A stretch of DNA of 64,000 nt from Cornus controversa (GCA_026545225.1 CM048845.1:94428533-94492532), one strand, 5' to 3'; positions 26,599-41,500 are shown, numbered from the stretch's first letter. Notes: generated by a model not told the origin, from the letters alone. Program-made: numbers and translations.

Positions 26599-29500
26599 TT
26601 ACTTCAAATGCTGAACCAGAAATTGTGCACAAGGGTATTCAGACAAGAATGTTGGGAGCTCAATATCTGAAAAATCCATAGCAGGAATCGCCATATATAT
26701 ATCTTCAGTAGAGAATGGAATGCTGCAACAAATAAATGAATTAAGACGAATGCACTTGAACTCGAGGTGAATAAAGTATCTGCACATCATATCACTAGAA
26801 AATTGAAAGCTCTCATCATCTGGATTTTTTCGAGCTCATTTCCACAACACAACTTCCAAAAAAATTATGTTCTTATGGCACATGGAAATATAAAATTGTT
26901 ACAGCTACACGAGTACTGATAGTCTAACAGACAGCATTCTTTCTTATATTGTTTGTGAATCACACATTATGCAACTACGGATCTAACAGGAATTTTGAGC
27001 TACACGGGCAGTGTTGTGAGTGATATTGTGCAAACAAGGAACTAATTGAAAATTCTAACTGTCTAGCAGGGTTGTGCATCATAATCCGTAAATAAGGAAC
27101 CAATAAAAAATTCAAACTTCATGGGTAGGGTTGTGAATCATAGTGTGCAAACAATGAACCAAGAATTTTGAACTGTGTGTCCGGGGTTGTGAACATATTC
27201 TGCAAAATAAGGAATTCTGTAGGCAGGGTGATACCATGAGGTAATCTATAGTACCATGGTTTGAACCATCAACAAATAATAGATGAAAAATGATAATGGT
27301 GGTAAATTGGTGAAAAATGCAGCTGTTTTGGGTCACACTTCTTCTGATAAACATTAAAACTGAATCAATTTTAACATCATAGAAACAATAAAGTAAGAAA
27401 CTCCCCGTATAGACTCTTGCCAACCATTCTGTTGGACATAAAGGAATAATATCATTGCAAACAATAGGTCAAGGGCAAAAAGTAAGAGTTTACCTCAGAT
27501 CATCATCCAGCAGGAATGAATTTGAGGTTAGATTCTGAGAGTCCTTGTTCAAAATCTCTCTCATCTGAGCAACAACCTGCAAACCAAACACAATTTTCAG
27601 AAACAAAGAGACCACATAAAGAATATTAGCACTAAACAGAAAAGGAACTAAAAAAACTTTCCTCATTTGACACACTCTGAGTGCCGTATTTGTCATCCCA
27701 ATACATGGTACTTATTCGATAGATTTGCCTAACAGTCAATAACTGCCAAAGATCATAGTTCAGGAAGTTGAGTTTGGAAAGTGGGACATGAGAGAAAAAA
27801 AAATCAAAATTCAGCTAGGTGAAAAGATCATACTGGACATAGATCATGTCTAATCTCATCCAGGGACTTCTTTCTCTTTTGATGTATCACCTAAGACAAT
27901 TTACAAGAAGCATAAGTAAAATAGAGATCTAAACGTTTATGGAAGATCTCACTACAGCGCTATGGCTTACCAGAAACCCGACAGCTTGTCTGATATAATT
28001 TAGCTCATGCCAAGAGGTTCCTGCAAACTACATCTAATATTGATTTAGATCTGGATATATATATGAAGTCTTAACTTCTGCCAGAAGTGCTTGCTAAGCA
28101 AAGAGAGAAATATAAATACCTCTTCCGTTGCACCAACTATCCATTTTTCTAGTTCTGCTAGACCAGATTTCACATATTCTCCGTTTGAAAATGTGCAACA
28201 TTCTCGTCGCAATAGAAGACTGAGAAAAAGCTTCAGCTTGATACAGAATTCACAAATTGATCTCTAAATTTAAAATGATGGGAAACTCAAACAATAGTGC
28301 GTACCTGTTGAAAAGTGATATATTGATGAAAGAGAAAACCTGAGTCGTGAGCTTACGAATGAAGAATGAAGGTACCTGGAGGTAAACTGTTTGTGTTACA
28401 AATGTAATAAATGGAAATAACAGTGTTTGTTTACAGCTACTAAGACAAGATGATGGAGAAAACATAAAATATTCCCATCTCATTCCTCTTTGCATGTGCG
28501 TGAAAAGAAAATGATGAATGCTTACTCAGATTAAGACCACAATGGTCATACGTGTCATCTCACCACAAATCAAGAGCAATCTGATTTGAGCGTTTCGTTA
28601 TCCACACATGACATGGAAACATCTTTCATACACCACATAATTCCAATACCCTTCCTATATTTTGTTTTGAGGCCACTGATGCACATTAACATCCATGTTG
28701 TTTTCCTTATTATATTCCAAATCATTATACTTACCAACCCAAACCAAATCTTGTCAGATCAAGAGTTGGCACCAAAAGGGAATTTGAAGCACTGGGTTTA
28801 AAACCTCAATCCAAACTCCATTTAACAGTGATCATGACATCAACAATACTAATAATAACTTGACATATTGCAGAATAAGAATATTAGAGGATAATATGGT
28901 TGTTTCTGGTTTTAATCAGGTTTGTAAGCCTGTATGACACGAGTATAAGAGGGTTTAATTTGCATCACAAATTCTGGAACATCCTCAAATATATAAGCTG
29001 GCCAGATATTATCCCAGGCACTTTAGACAGTTTCATTTTGCAAGGTCAGGATTTTCAAGTTCCAGTCAACAAACCCGGAAAATGTATACGAACCTGGTAA
29101 ATAAGCCAGCAATCTTGTTTAAACACATCATCATAAAAGAGAAATGATCTTCCACTCAGTAAAATATACTTAAATTTGAATATCACATTCAAGTTCTCTG
29201 ATAATTTTCACGGTTTTATGAACCATGAGTAACATCATATGATCCCAATATAGCAATATTCTGCCGGCTTGAATTATTTTCTTTCTAGTTGAAAACTGTT
29301 TTCAGAATATGAACCAAACAGGTCCATTATTTTTCTTCAGCGAAGTCATTCAAAGGTCATCTTATTCTTTTGATGAAGAACGATATTCATGTTAGCATAG
29401 TCCCACATTACCTGGGTACCTTTGGGATGTGTGGTGTATATATATATGGGCATCCTCTCCTTATAGGCCGGTTTTCAAGGATGAGTTCTACCCATGGGTT

Positions 29501-32500
29501 TAACATGGTATAAGAGCAAGTGTACCCCAGGGATGGGTTGGGTTCATATTTCCTACCCTGCGTGGAGGGGGAGAGTCGAGTGTCTCTTCTTATAAGCCGG
29601 TTTTCAAGGATGAGTTCTACCCATGGGTGTAACAATTCAAACATGCAAAACTAGCTCCTCAAACACTGAGAATCCTGATATATGCACCACAAAATCCGGA
29701 TGGAAAATTTAAATTATAGAAATATATAATATGGACTACACAAATCCCTCATTTAGGACAGTGAAATAGATCAGGAAAACTACTTGAGCTTTTCTAATTC
29801 TTGTACCTCTAATTATCAAATTCTATTCCGTCACTGAACAAATTGAAGAATAGGAATTCCATGTAAAAGAGAACTTGAATATGTTAAAAAATAGTATTTG
29901 TATTCTATAAACAACAAGGATGGAGCAGGTAAAAGGTAAAAAATACAGGACTACCAATCAGGGAATAGTCCTTGTAGTTTGCAATAGGAACTCAACAAGC
30001 ATGTATGCATGTGTCAATGCATGCTGGTATATACATTATCTAGTTATTCAGTGAACCTGTATTGAACAGTTCAGAATGAATACAAGCCATTTTCAGGAAC
30101 AAAGGCCATGCCATTTCTGCATATCTTGTTTTAACAAGAGAATAAAAGATATTGAAATGATCAATTTCTTTTAAAGAATATGAGGAATCACATGCTGGGA
30201 ACAGAGAAGTCATTTGAGATATTAAATTGCTTATTCTCATCATAAAAAAATGAAGCGAATATCTCCACTGTAACTGCTGGAGGCACTGGACTAGTAACAA
30301 TGGAACTGAATCAGAAAGGGACATATCTACAATATTAAGTAACAATGGTGACAACTTCCTCTAAGAACCATTTTTACCACATGCCAGAAGACTGGATTTA
30401 TTTCTTTTGTAATCAGGAAGACCTATTTTTACCATTTTTTATTTATGATTTACAAGATCTATCAGTGTGCATACGTCATAAAATATTCTAAAAATGTTAT
30501 AGGAAGTTTTTCAATATTCAACTAGAAGAATACAAGTTATAAATTTCATCCGAATGACAAATTGGCTCTGTATAAACCATTGAACAAAGCCACTACACTA
30601 AAATCATAGCATAACAATTAGGTATATATTGTAAATGAAAAAAAAAAATCATGCTATAGGTTTAGTATATGCACTATGCACGTGGCACAGACATAAAGCA
30701 GAATATGATATTAGAAAGATAATTCACTCCTTGAGCAAAGGCCTACCTAGTAAAATAAAACATTAAAAAATCTAAAAACAGTGGAAGAGGGGAAAAAAAG
30801 CTGCCACATACATGATTTCCACGTAAACGACTCATAAGAGAATCCAAGAATTTGATGAAGCTATCCCATTGACTACTTGGTGGTTGCTGCTGAACTCCTC
30901 CAGGCGATCTAGATGACTTTCCACCATGCATTCGGGTTTTGGGTGCCTATAAGAATGACCAGAAAATATATAAAATCAAGCAGTTAGTATCCTCCCTATT
31001 CTAAGCAAAATACCATTATCCCATAAGCACCACTACACCCATCATTCTTAGTATCAAAGCTAAGGATTGCAGAAATTAATATTTGTTCAGTTGAGAAGAG
31101 AGTAATTTCTTTCAATATCTGAACAGAAATGAAACATTAAAAACATATCCCTACTGGCACTTTCTTAATTAATTACACAAATGGAAATCTCTCTCTGAAG
31201 AAAGAAACAATCTTTTGTTTAGTGAGAAAAATCAAAAATGGTTTTATAGCCTTTGACCATATACTTGGCCAGTAACAAAAGGCTACCAATTCTATAGAAC
31301 TTAAAATGGCTTTAATGTATTTATCCTGATAAGAACAAATTAATTAATGAACTTGAGTAGCAGCTTGACAGAATAGGGTACATGCACAATTGTGTTATAG
31401 GTTAATAACTAGTAAGCAGACACGTTCTAGAAGTAGATGCATAATTGAAAAATATACAATAGGTTATGCATTGCATTTTCATGGTCTTGTATATTTACAT
31501 CATGTAGCAGCTAATTTCACATAAGGTGCTTTTCTCACTTCATTGAACAATCTTTTATCATATAGATATATTTGAAAAAGGACATTACCGAGTTCTGGTC
31601 CTGCTTTTATCACACACACACCCCTTTTGTTACTCAAAAAGTCAAAAGTCCAAACCTACAAGTAAGGGTGCCAATGGATAGTGATACACCTGAAACCATC
31701 TAATTAGGATAGATCAGACATTATGCCAGGAGGTTTTTCTTCTAGGTAGTCAAATCATTGCGCCATTTCAGGTTATGGACAGGGTATCCAACAGATATCA
31801 AACATACAACACAGCACTTTTTTCCCATGATCTCATTAAAAAGGAACCATTGGGCCTCAGAAAAGCTAGAAAAGATGGGAAACAAATCTATATGGTAAGA
31901 ATGGTACAAAATCCTAAGTAAGAAAAATATTCCTCTTTCTTCTATGATTCATCCTGTAAATTGAGATGTATGAGGTATTAAAAAGAGAGAATAAAGAAAG
32001 AATAACAAAGTTATAAAATTTACATGACTATTGTTAATAATACTTATGATCTGTGAGTGATATGCATTCATATCACAGGGCAATAATGTTATTGAAGATC
32101 CAACTTTGGTTCTGGTATTTTCTTTTTCCGTTTCGGGGAAATATGCAAAAAGCGACAAGGGTCCTAATTGCAAATATCTTCTGATGTGTTTGTCTTCAAT
32201 GAGCCAACTAGAACGGTTTAGCAATGTCTGAAGCCAGTGAATAAAGAGAAAAAAGTCCTATAATTTGTAATACTAGGGCAAGGACAAAACAGAAGCTGTT
32301 TACGAGTAAGAAAGAGTTGATACAATCATCTTTCAACACAAGTTATGGTCCTGAATTGAGCAGAAGTGTAAATGGAATGATTCTTCTGACTGATCCCATA
32401 CAGCTAGGACAAAATAGCACTGATTACATCATGTCATCTGTCATGTAAACTGTAACCTAAAGACATTTCAATCACTATAATATAGCAAGCAAATTTCACC

Positions 32501-35500
32501 ATCACTTACCAACAAATCTAGACTGCCATAATATTGTAGGTTTTTAGCAACATTTGAACTAATAACTATAACCACAGGACATTTTTTTAGTAATTCAAAT
32601 GGAACTTAAAGCATCCCATGAATAACAAAAGTATATTGCAATGCTAAAATACACAATTAAATAACTACAAATAATTTTCAGGAAAAAAAAAAAATTGTGG
32701 TCAAACAAAAACCTATCATTTGCAAAACACATTAAGGTAACCAAAAAGATAACACTTACCTGAATGCTCAAACCCAACAGTGGTGCAATTTCTTTCTTCA
32801 AATTATCACGAATCAAGCCAAATATCTTCTCTACACAAGCAGTTAATTGTTGTTTAAATAGTATAGCCGGGTACCTCGCTTCCAGAAGTGACGTACCATC
32901 CTCAAATCCAATGTACTTCAAAGGAGATTTCAGAACCTAAAAAAGTGAATCAAACAGAGACCAGCAATATCTCAGGTTTATCAAATAATAAGCAATAAAG
33001 AATTTGGCTATAAAGAAAAGAGCAAATGCAATCATTATGCAACAGACAGAAAATGTAAACAACAGACCATTGACTGAACCATTAGAAATGCAAGTGTAAT
33101 TCAGCAAAGCCAAGTGCTTACCTTTACCTGACAATGCTAACAATCAAATCTTGAATAAAAAATATTCAAATTTTACATGTTATGCATGCCAAATCAAGAA
33201 TTTAAGGGAACTGATACATGTTAGCACTTTACTGAAAAGCAAAAAGAGAGGAGATAGACAGACGGATTACATTTTGCAAACAGTGTACGATGTAACAAGT
33301 AAGGGTGCAAGTCGGTCGGGTTAAACCCGAACCCGGCCTCGGGTTAGCCAGACCAACTCAATCCCGAACCCGAACGGGCTGGTTCAGGTTTCGGATTGAC
33401 CCGTTTTCCCGATATATATAAAGATATATCTTACCAAAATCAAGCAAAAGCAATCGGGTTGGCCCACAATTTTGTTTTCCTTTCCCCCATTTGCTGATTA
33501 AATATCTTACCAAAATGGAATGAGAATTTGAGATGATGGTGCAGAGAGATGAAGTCCTCTTCCGGCCCAATTTGTATGATGGGTTGTGAATTTGTTATGG
33601 TGGAGGATAGGGTTGTGGGATGGGTTTGGGTGAGGGACGGCTCAGGGCAAGCATTCCCCCATGGATGGGGGAGTTTGAGATGATGGGTTTGTTGGTACTG
33701 GTGACTAGTGGTGAGAGAAGAGGAAGGAGAAGAAGAATAAGAACAGGGTGGTTTGCGGTTGGGATTGTTGATATGAATATGTGGTAGAAGTTGAGGGAGG
33801 TGTACCACAAAGAGGAGAGGAGAGAGAGTGTAGAAAGAGAAAGTCTAGAGAAAGAACGGAAGGTGATCGGATCTGAGGAATTGAAACCGGAGGGCCAATC
33901 AGCGACAACACAGACATGAAGACGACGGCGGTAGCGGCAGAGACATGAAGAACGGCTGCTACGGTTTCATTCTCTCTTTCCAAGAGGGGATAGTGGCTAG
34001 GGTTTGTGATTTTATGAAGAGATGTGTTTTTATATATCTGTGACACGTATTTCGAGTTTTGGGTTGGGCTCGGGTTGGAACAGGTCCAACCCGAAATAAA
34101 CTCGGGTTGCAAAATTGTAACCCGAAGGTAACCCAATTTCTGTAAAACTGGGTTCAAACTCGAAAATCACCAGGCGACTTGCACCCCTAGTAACAAATGA
34201 TTGTAAGAGTAAAAAACTGGTTGTCAAACAATGATAAAAATTTAACAAGGACAAGTTTCATTATATAAATTGATAATAACATGAGATGCAATTGTTTCTG
34301 TAACATGAAATCAAAAAATTCCAACCCACAGCTCCTCAAAGGACAAAAAAGGAAGTTCAAGAAAATGTTAATTAAGCAAGAAAAAAAAGGCAAAACACTT
34401 GTAAAGATCTCGAGTTATATTTCAAACACATCTATAAATATCAAATTCTGTTATATGAACAATTGGGGAATAAGTAGGGGCCATTGCTTGGTGCTATGTA
34501 GTATGTACAAGCTTGAGATATCAAGCATGAAATAAAAGTTCAGGCACACGGTAAAAGATTGAGCCAAGAGAAAAGCTAATGGCCTCTGAAACTTTCCAGG
34601 AATCATGCATCACAATATAATATATGTTACAACTATGAGCATCAGTAGATCAAAAATATATACGAAGATGACAGACTTTAATTTTTTAAGAATTGATGTG
34701 GCAGTTAATGTACTGCGGTCAGCAATCAAAAATTAAATTCACTTCAAAGTTAATAACGATCAATAGGATTTGCACATAGGATAAAGTATAACAATTTACT
34801 TAAAATCAAGAGGAAAGAAAATATAAAAAAAAAATCTGCATGTTGTACGCGGCTGTCATTTCATGTACATGCAGTTTAGTACCACATATCAAAACTGCAT
34901 TCTTATAAGATAGAAGCCCTGAAACGACAGCAATGGACGGAAATCAACCCAAAGAGAAAAAAAAAATCAATTTTGGACAAAATGTGATGAATGAAGTCAT
35001 GTTCATCTTAAACACGTAATTAACATGTAACTTTATATAAAACAAGCTTACCTTAACAATAGTAAAAACCAAACACATCTTCTAAGATCAATTTTTTTAA
35101 GGAAAAAAAAAAAGACAAAAAAAGAAACGTCAATACAGGCATTCAGGTAGGTCTGTTCAGAATTTTTAGATAGATTCAAAATATATTCAATTCAATTATG
35201 AAAGAAAAAAAAAATCATGAAAGTATAGAAGCAAATAAATAAACATATCCGTTTGTTAAGCTCACTGACACCATGCTCACACTAAAATTGTCCAAATCAA
35301 TAGATCCTACACTCCCACTTCATCACACTTATGAAATATGGCTAAAAGCATGGGAAATGGTATTAACACTCCACTTTGTACTCTCATACTCCACTTGGTT
35401 TTTTAGAAAGAACATGACATAATTTTCCTTTAAAAGCGCTCTCACACTCCACAATTATCCAAAAATTACTCTTAAAACTCCATTTTCAGGGGTAATTATG

Positions 35501-38500
35501 TCATTTTCTTTATTAAAAAAAAATCAAGTGGAGTGTGGATATCACATCCCTAGATAAGGCAATCCTTTTGATATAAAAATGTTCTTTAAATATTGTTTAG
35601 GGTAAATTACTCTTAGACCCCCGGAGGTTTGCTCAAATTACTCGTAGATTAAACTTTTTGCAAAATAACTCTGACACCCCTTGTCAGAGTTAGGACCGTT
35701 AAAATTACTAACGTTTCCTATGCAAGTACGAAAATGCCCTTAGTATTAATAACATAATGCTTACTTCAATAATTTTAAATTACACAAAAATTTAGTATAC
35801 ATATACATATATAATGATCAATACACACATATGTACACCAACATACACGCTCGCCGCCAACAACACCACCAGGTCCACCACCCACTCACCGCCGGCGCCA
35901 CCTCCATCAACTCTCTCTCTCTCTCTACCACTGTAACAACCCCCTACACCAAACTTTTTCAACCCAAAATCCCCTCCCTCTACCAGATTCTCCGACCTCA
36001 CTCTCAATCCCTCCTGCAACCTCTAGTTCCGACACCTGTGAAATCACCCAACTCTGTTTTCATTGTAAACTTCCACGACAACGAATTTTCCTTCTGTGCC
36101 CCCAACTCCAAGCCCTACAACAACTTTTGCCACTGTTTATATAGATTGTAATTTCATTTAAGCTGATTTGGGGAAATCTTTAGAAAGATGTTGATTCCAT
36201 ACTCAAAAATATATTAAAGCTCTCAATTGATGGCAAAGAGCCCAATTGTTTAGATTCTTCCCTTCACTGTCGTTTCAATTTGGAAAAAAAAATTCTGACT
36301 TCACAATCACTGATAAAAAATTTAAAAAACAAAATAAAACTAGAGATGGGTGTTGCTGTAGTGCAATCTACAAAAACAGGAGAAAAAAAAAAAAAGCAGA
36401 AAAGTTGCTAATGTTGGTGAATAAGATTGAATTAGTATTGGTGGAGGTCAATGAGCCTCAGTTTTTTAGATTCTTCTCTTCACCCTTGTTTTAATTCCAA
36501 CAAAAAAGAAATTCTGATTTCACAATCACTAATAAAAAAATTACAAAAACAAAATAAAACTAGAGAAGGGCGTTGATGGGAATACTAGAATCTGCAAAAC
36601 AGAAGAAAAAAAAAAACCAGAGAAAGGTGCTAACTTTGATGAAGAAAATTGAATTGGTTGAGGTGGCAGAGGGGTGAAGTTAGTGGTGACCAAGGCTTAC
36701 AGGGAGGGAGGGGAGAGAGAGAGAGAGTGAGAGTAGAGTTGTGTCCGTCGCCGGAGAAGAAGAGATCCACTTCTGGAGAAATCTTTGTACGATATGGTAG
36801 TGGAGTATGTGAATTACAATAATACCCTCAAAAAAGATTTTGTTGAAATAAATGCTAGGGATATTTTTGTCCGTCAAGTGTTGGAACACTCTTATCGTCT
36901 AGGAAGGGCAATATTGGTATTAACTAGAAAATTTCAAACAGTCCTAACAGAATGTTAATGGAGTGGACCTATTTGTGATTTTCGCCAAATCTAAGGGGAG
37001 ATTGACCAACGTTTTAACCAAACTTTAATCTGAGAGTAATTTGAACAAACCATAGGGGGTATTAGGGTAATTTACCCTATTGTTTATTGTTTAAAATTAA
37101 AGAACATAACATGAAATTCTTTCACTGAATATGTACTAGACGATGAAGGTTGTTTGTGAGAGTAAGATTAATTACACCATCCACTATCATATAACTACAG
37201 AACTCACTTGAGCAACCCTCCCATTTAGAGTAGAAGAGCCCGCGGACCGTTGAGAAGTTGCAGTCAAGAAGCCATTGGAACGTAAATTCCTTTGCAGGAG
37301 GCATAGAAGTGCTGAGGCATTAGACAACCAGTATGGCAAGGTAACATTCTCATCACCGACCTGAAACAACAATTACAATATAAATCATAAATATACCACC
37401 AACATTTATACTTGATCTATGCTAGTGCTACAACAAACTCAACTCAAGAAAGTCTTTCCCCAACTACTTGGGAGAAATGCATACTTCCTGACGAGAACTA
37501 CTGAATTCTATCAAAGCATTATAATGTTAAGGATCTGGTTTGGTCTATTACTAACAAGAAGGTTCATATCAGTGACATGTGTGAGGCAAGAAGACCTAAT
37601 AAAGCTCTTTGTCCAAAATCGGGTTTTATTCATAAGGAAGACCGAGACCTTTTGTTAACCATCATCTACTCTAAAAGCTTAAACCATTAGAGAAGATGTA
37701 ACTTTAATATTTAAATCCTCTAACACGACCTCTCACGTAGCCTTTTTTTGGTCGGTGACATTGAGGTTTAAACTCGGTACCTTGCTTGCTCTGATACCAT
37801 GTTAACAACCATCTCCTCTAAAAGCTTAAGTTACTAGACAGGGTGTAACTTTATATATATTCTTTTTACTAAAGAAAACTATCAAATGAATGATATATAG
37901 TGAATATCAGAATTACTGTAAGACACCAAAAAAAAAAAAAAAAAGAAAAAAAAAACAACAACAAAGGGAAAGAAATGCTGACTAGTCCTGTAAAAGTTAT
38001 TACCTTCATGACATCGTTGATGCCCTCAATAATGTAGTCAAATATAGCTGTCCTCTCAGATTCAAAGGCATGCCAATGAAGAAGGCATTTGTATATGACA
38101 CAAGCTGCCACTGGTTTACCACCTTTAAACCCCAAATCCTCTTTAATACACTTAGAGAGAAATTCATAGTTCTCCTGTATGACAATTTCAAATTTAAATC
38201 CAATATAAAAAAGGGTAGCATAGAGAGAACCAAATAAATAAATAAATAATCGATGCCAATCACTTCATGATCTAGGATTTTTCTAATTATCACAGAATTT
38301 ACTCTCAATCAAGATATTACAAAAGGTTACATGTATAAACCTAAACTATTTATAAGCAACAAGAGAAGAAAACCTGATGCCTTTCAACAGTTAACTTTGT
38401 CCGACGTGAATCTGATAAGCCTTGTGAAAAAGGTGCTATGAGCTTTGTGGGAGTGGGTGATTCCTGAATCAAAGATGATATATCTGTAAGAATAAATGCA

Positions 38501-41500
38501 TAAAATTTGGTGCACAATTAATAGATAAACTAATAGATCAATTCTTACAAAAACAGGCTTCCGATCAGAATAGGGGAGAGGGAATGCACCGCCAGAGTAC
38601 TTCTGTTTCATCAGAAAATAAGAATTCATCATAAATCTAATTAACTGTGTATAAGTCAACCACTCCTAGATTATTATTAGTATTTTTTTTCAAAAAATAA
38701 GTATGACTGTGCAGGGAGAGCAGGCCAAGCAAACTGTTTTAACGCTCTTAACCCACTAGAAGGTTGCAAAATGCAAAATATATTAACATACAAACATAAA
38801 TCTCTGAATGAGTATGGCATGTATGAATGGATGAGTCACAACTTACATCTAAAAATTGCTTGGGAAAACCAAGGTGGTTGCTCTTTGGAGATGTACTCAA
38901 TGCTTTTTGACGCAGGACATGATTCTCATCCTCTAAATTTGAGAGCTTCTCCTCCAAACTACAATTGCACAAAAATTATAAAAGGAAATGGAAGTGAAAG
39001 AGGTTCAGGAATTTAATAGATATATTTAAAGAAGAACAAATAATAAAAAAAAGCATTGACATCTTAAATTACTTATATCAGCAATGAGATAAATGCTTCA
39101 ATGGGCTTTAAAAATTAAATAGAAAACATAAAAATTTGGGAGCTGCTTCTCCAACCACAATTGTAAAAAAATTAAGAAAGGAAATGGGAGTGAAAGAGGT
39201 TCAAGAATTTAATAGATATTTAGAAAATAAAATATATTCAAAGAAACTTTGACATTTGAAACTACTTATAGCAGCAGTGAAATAAATGCTTCAGTGGGCT
39301 TTAAAAATTCAATCATCATCCTTGCCTTATTCTCATATGAATGGGGTTGGCCACATGAATTCTCCGTCTCCATTCCTTTCTAATACCCACCATATCATCT
39401 ACTATTTTTAACTTCTTAAAGTCATTTCTAATAACTTCATTTCACGTTATTTTTGGTCTCCCTCTCCGTCTCTTACCTTCTATGGAAATTATTTCTTCTC
39501 ACCAGTGCATCTATAGGTCTCCGGTGTAAGTGCCCAAACCATCCAAGTCCACTCTCTCTTATTTTCTTGTTGATGGGTGCCACACCTAGTTTCTCTCTTG
39601 CACTTTCATTTGTGACCCTATCTCTTCTAGTCACTCCAACCATCCATCTTAACATTCTCATTTTTGCTACATGAAGACATTCTTGTTTCTTTTTGGGTAA
39701 ATTACCTTGACCTCCTCTGAGGTTTAGGTTTATTACTCTTAGATCAAACTTTTCAAAAAATTACTCTGACACCACTGTTAGAGTTAATAAAACAAATGGC
39801 AGTTAAACTTTATCTGTTAATTTACCATTTTGCCCATATAATTTTATATTTATATTCAATAAAAAAAATGAGGTGATATAAATGAACGACGTGATATTGA
39901 CACCCTTGTTGAAATGACAAAAGTGACCTCCATTCTTTAACCCCAGCCCCTCTCCTCCTCTCGGCTCCCCCTCATACCTCCATAATAACCGCTCTCTCTC
40001 TATATATAGCTTCCATCTTTTCTCTCCCTATACATATTTTTTTCTTTGAATATACATATATATACCACTTGGATTACCGTTAGTCAGTTGAGTAGAGATT
40101 TCTTAGATTTTTATTACACGCTCTCTCTCTAGAGAAGTTCATATGCTACGGGCATTAGAGAAATCCCCCAAATCATCACTTTGATCTACTCATGAGAGAG
40201 ATTGCAAAGGCAAGGTACTATCACAATGGAGGCTTTGGGTGTTCCACTATGCCTGCATATATATGTATATATTGTACATATAAATATGATTCAATTACAT
40301 ACTTCAACAAATTAATCAAATATGTGTTTTTCATTGTAATTGTTTAAAAAATCAAAATGCACCTTGCTTTGATTTCCGAAAAAATAAATCAAAATGGGTC
40401 AAAAAGGAGAGTATTGGGTGTTGTTAGATTAATCACAGGGATGGGGTTTGTTAATCACAATTAATTAGTATGTGTACAAAAGTATAGTCTAACTATTTAT
40501 CACACCTCAGTTAACTTTTTCTATTTATTCCATTTGCATAAAAATTAACATCTGAGAGAAATTACAAAAAAAATAAATTAGATGCTTCCTTTGTGGTATA
40601 TACATATACACATGTATATACTCAACGCATGTATATATTTCAGGTTTGCTCATCTAAGATCAATCAACAGTGGTAACGGTCAGCATTGTCGCCAGGTCCA
40701 TATGAGTTTGCAAACCTAGACTATTGAAAAGTAATATAGAACAATAGAGAAGGAGAGAGTGTGTGCAAATGCAAGCTCTCTATGGTCTGGGTTGTTCTCT
40801 TTAACAGTGCTAGATATGAAATGGAGGGAAATTTATATGTAGATGAAGAAGGTTAGTTTTGTCCTAAAATACAATGACACTTGCAATTTTATAATATTGT
40901 GGTTAACCTCTCATTTCACTTCACAGGAGGGCACTTTGGGAATTTTGTACGCATTTTATTAACAGGCTTAACGGATGCTTGACAGAGTGGGGGAATTTGT
41001 AATTGACCCAAACCTTAAGGGAGGTTGACTGCATTTTTTTCAAAAGTTTAATCTAAGAGTAACAAGTCCAAACCTCAGGGGAGTTCGACCAACACTCTGC
41101 CCCATAAAGCATAGTTAGCCTAATAACGGTTCTATAGAAATTTTCTTTTAACCTACGTGTTATTTTTATAAAGCATAGCTTGCCATCATTTTGTCGACCC
41201 CGATCCAATTCTACTAGTTACATCACTATCTATCTCTCCATCATTTGTTGTATTATTGATCCTAAATAGCGAAGTGATTCCAGTTATCAATATATTATCA
41301 AGAATTGAGTAATTATTAAATTTTCATTCCATACATTACGTTTTAGTTCAACTAATTCTCAATCCTTTTGATCTAAAGCAATTCTCCATATTTATAATTT
41401 TATTGTCAATTTTTCTTTAGAAGTATTTACTAACACAATATCATTGGTAATAATCATGCACCATGGGATGTCTTCTTGGAATTCTTTTGTTATTTCATCT

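Noticed and set aside
27657-27662. Using the nearest GT (four bases downstream) as the myosin donor
   Set aside because: It shifts the frame and meets a stop after about 24 codons, whereas the GA junction gives an exact match to class XI tails; retained only as a possible mis-splice.
33300-34189. Telomere-like AACCCG arrays as an interstitial telomere
   Set aside because: The words are not TTTAGGG or AAACCCT arrays, occur in both orientations, and sit inside a hAT element with inverted ends and target duplication.
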